52,382 bases of DNA, from contig JAOATF010000102.1 of assembly GCA_030158285.1 (NCBI GenBank), positions 1 to 52,382 of the forward strand, in the 5' to 3' direction. The notes under the pieces were generated by a model. It saw only the letters and a program-made list of their open reading frames with translations. It did not search any database and was not told the origin of the DNA. The position numbers were made by a program, and so were the translations under genes. Source of the stretch: Hyphomonadaceae bacterium (GTDB lineage Bacteria > Pseudomonadota > Alphaproteobacteria > Caulobacterales > Hyphomonadaceae). This document shows, in pieces, positions 50,818-52,382 of this stretch. Each line of letters opens with the position of its first letter. Position 1 is the stretch's first letter.

Positions 50818-52122
50818 ATGCGCGTGACGATGATCGGTGCTGGATATGTGGGTCTCGTTTCGGGGGCCTGCTTTGCCGATTTCGGGCACACGGTCACGTG
50901 CGTGGACAAGGACCCGGGCAAGATCGAGCGGCTTGAACAGGGCGTGATGCCGATCTTCGAGCCGGGCCTGGCCGAGCTGGTCGCCGGCAACGTGAAGGAA
51001 GGCCGGCTGGGGTTCACCCTCGATGCCAAGGAGGCGATCAAGAACGCCGACGCAATCTTCATCGCGGTGGGCACGCCTTCGCGCCGCGGCGATGGCCATG
51101 CGGACCTGTCCTACGTCTATGCCGCCGCCAAAGAGATCGCCGAGCACATGGACGGGTTCACCGTGGTCGTCACCAAGTCGACCGTTCCGGTCGGCACGGG
51201 CGACGAGGTGGAGGAGATCATCCGGAAGACAAATCCGAATGCGAAGTTCGCGGTTGTCTCCAACCCGGAATTCCTGCGCGAGGGCGCCGCCATCAGCGAC
51301 TTCAAGCGGCCGGACCGCGTGGTGGTGGGCACCGACAATGAAGAGGCGCGCGAGGTGATGCGCCAGCTCTATCGTCCGCTGTTCCTCAACGAGACGCCGA
51401 TGCTGTTCACCGAGCGGCGCACGTCGGAGCTGATCAAGTATGCGGCGAACGCGTTCCTCGCCGTGAAGATCACCTTCATCAACGAGATGGCGGACCTCTG
51501 CGAGAAGGTCGGCGCGAACGTCCAGGATGTCTCGAAAGGCATCGGCCTCGACAACCGGATCGGGAAGAAGTTCCTGCATGCGGGCCCCGGCTATGGCGGC
51601 TCATGCTTCCCGAAGGATACACTTGCGCTGACCAAGACGGCGAACGACGCCGGCAGCCCGGTCAGGATCGTCGACACGGTCGTGCAGGTGAACGACGCGC
51701 GCAAGAAGGCGATGGCAGACCGGATCATCAAGGCGATGGGCGGCAGCGTGAAGGACAAGACCATTGGCGTGCTGGGCCTGGCATTCAAGCCCAACACCGA
51801 CGACATGCGCGATGCGCCCTCGCTGGACATCATCCCGGCCCTGCAGGCGGCGGGTGCGCGGGTGAAGGCGTATGACCCGGAGAGCATGCACGAGGCCGGC
51901 AAGATGCTGTCCGGCGTCGATTTCTGCGACGGGCCCTATCATGCGGTCGATGGCGCGGACGCCATGGTGCTGATCACGGAATGGGACCAGTTCCGGGCGC
52001 TGGACTTCGACCGGCTGAAGAAACTGCTGAAAACGCCCACGGTCGTCGACCTGCGTAACGTCTACCAGCCGTCCGACATGAAACGCCGCGGGTTCAACTA
52101 TGTCAGCGTCGGGCGGCCGTAG
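50818..52122 (+). CDS. ugd: UDP-glucose 6-dehydrogenase
   Basis: A 434-residue cytosolic enzyme oxidising UDP-glucose to UDP-glucuronate with two NAD. N-terminal Rossmann motif IGAGYVGLVSGACFADFGH, substrate Thr/Glu in KSTVPVGTGD and NPEFLREGAA, catalytic Cys263 in GPGYGGSCFPKDT, central Lys in LIKYAANAFLAVKITFINE and C-terminal GLAFKPNTDDMRDAPS. TGGAG precedes ATG 50818 at seven bases; an in-frame ATG at 50803 is less typical. With the following epimerase gene it supplies glucuronate or xylose units for envelope glycans. Confidence 0.96.
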   Translation: MRVTMIGAGYVGLVSGACFADFGHTVTCVDKDPGKIERLEQGVMPIFEPGLAELVAGNVKEGRLGFTLDAKEAIKNADAIFIAVGTPSRRGDGHADLSYVYAAAKEIAEHMDGFTVVVTKSTVPVGTGDEVEEIIRKTNPNAKFAVVSNPEFLREGAAISDFKRPDRVVVGTDNEEAREVMRQLYRPLFLNETPMLFTERRTSELIKYAANAFLAVKITFINEMADLCEKVGANVQDVSKGIGLDNRIGKKFLHAGPGYGGSCFPKDTLALTKTANDAGSPVRIVDTVVQVNDARKKAMADRIIKAMGGSVKDKTIGVLGLAFKPNTDDMRDAPSLDIIPALQAAGARVKAYDPESMHEAGKMLSGVDFCDGPYHAVDGADAMVLITEWDQFRALDFDRLKKLLKTPTVVDLRNVYQPSDMKRRGFNYVSVGRP

Positions 52123-52130
52123 GGGCGAGA

Positions 52131-52207
52131 GTCCCCTTGGGGCCTGCCCATCAACGCTGCGCGTTGACCCCAGGCTTCGCCGTACTTCCCCCGCTTCGCA
52201 GGGGAAG
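52131..52207. repeat. cluster of hairpins after ugd, including the repeated TTCCCC-GCTTCGC element
   Basis: Three inverted repeats lie in the 162-base gap after ugd: CCCC-TT-GGGG (52133-52142), TCAACGC-TGC-GCGTTGA (52151-52167) and CTTCCCC..GGGGAAG with GC-TTC-GC inside (52185-52207). The last resembles the hairpin at 61-78. They may terminate ugd transcription or be REP-like elements. No strong T tract follows. Confidence 0.5.
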
Positions 52208-52284
52208 GGTTGAGCGCCGGTGCACGCCTTTACACTCCGGGCAACTCCCCGCATCACTCGCGCTGAACAACCGCGCGAGGGGCC

Positions 52285-52382
52285 ATGACCCGGGCTAGCT
52301 CACTTCTGGAAAACCGTGCGCTCGTTTCGGGCGGATCGGGGTTTCTCGGCTCGCACCTGTGCGACCGGCTGCTGGCGCGCGG
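52285..52382 (+). CDS. sugar-nucleotide epimerase/decarboxylase, partial at window end
   Basis: The first 32 residues of an NAD-dependent epimerase/dehydratase-family protein, cut by the window edge. [20 protein letters not shown] begins it and [17 protein letters not shown] shows the Rossmann glycine motif. ATG 52285 follows GAGGGG. Coming right after ugd it is most likely UDP-glucuronate decarboxylase (Uxs-like) or an epimerase acting on UDP-glucuronate; the missing part prevents a firm call. Confidence 0.75.
   Translation, partial: MTRASSLLENRALVSGGSGFLGSHLCDRLLAR

Overview
The window is about 52 kb of GC-rich chromosomal DNA from an alphaproteobacterium. It is most likely a member of Caulobacterales, Hyphomonadaceae-like. 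Support comes from the gene content (DUF3297, tandem DUF3617 lipoproteins, YggT-DUF167-FolD, MsrPQ, a response regulator with a YFGPDRRRR tail), many short lipoproteins, and promoter-like sites resembling the Caulobacter housekeeping consensus. The genus is an inference. I see no prophage, insertion sequence, CRISPR array, rRNA or integrase. There is one tRNA gene, tRNA-Ala(CGC). Coding density is very high and the long open frames antisense to real genes are GC-driven shadows.

Layout. 1-257: hairpin-rich intergenic repeat. 258-10.9 kb: cysQ-like phosphatase, DUF3297, ArgE-like deacetylase, a compact GST-like protein, a double-FKBP lipoprotein, threonine ammonia-lyase with ACT domain, a BioF2/FemAB-like acetyltransferase, a CocE/NonD hydrolase, a beta-propeller lipoprotein and a YciI protein. 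11-22 kb: a 675-residue lipoprotein joining redoxin-like, c-heme, copper-monooxygenase-like and EF-hand segments; a double-ATPase ABC protein; cupin; PEP-mutase-like enzyme coupled to a carboxylesterase; amidohydrolase; PP2C-like phosphatase with a membrane protein. 22-25 kb: two divergent ribbon-helix-helix proteins around a repeat-rich operator candidate, a cytochrome c'-like lipoprotein and YebC. 24.7-35.8 kb: two DUF3617 lipoproteins, TesB, a VanY-type peptidase, DUF488, a hybrid histidine kinase, an exported methyltransferase-like protein, a YmdB-type phosphoesterase and a PadR operon.

36-44 kb: msrP-msrQ (repair of oxidised methionine outside the cytoplasm); a secreted His/Met-rich protein divergent from a Crp/Fnr regulator; the overlapping operon yggT-DUF167-folD-HNH; an FkbM methyltransferase; tRNA-Ala; pterin dehydratase; small conserved proteins; a HAD hydrolase. 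44-47 kb: an APC amino-acid permease and a single-domain response regulator. 47-52.4 kb: a surface-polysaccharide block with hldE (ADP-heptose), a DprE1-like oxidase and DprE2-like reductase pair, ugd (UDP-glucuronate), and the start of a sugar-nucleotide epimerase/decarboxylase cut by the window edge.

The most interesting points are: an HNH endonuclease gene at 38976-39212 whose apparent CTG start overlaps the folD stop; the RHH pair with TTGCA repeats; the Crp/Fnr gene whose start codon lies inside a perfect 16-bp palindrome; the PadR operator; the redoxin/haem/copper/EF-hand fusion; the DprE1/DprE2 pair with Ala at the usual drug-reactive Cys position; and five convergent gene pairs that share one palindromic stop (CTAG or TTAA). 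I found no single system that I can confidently call undescribed.
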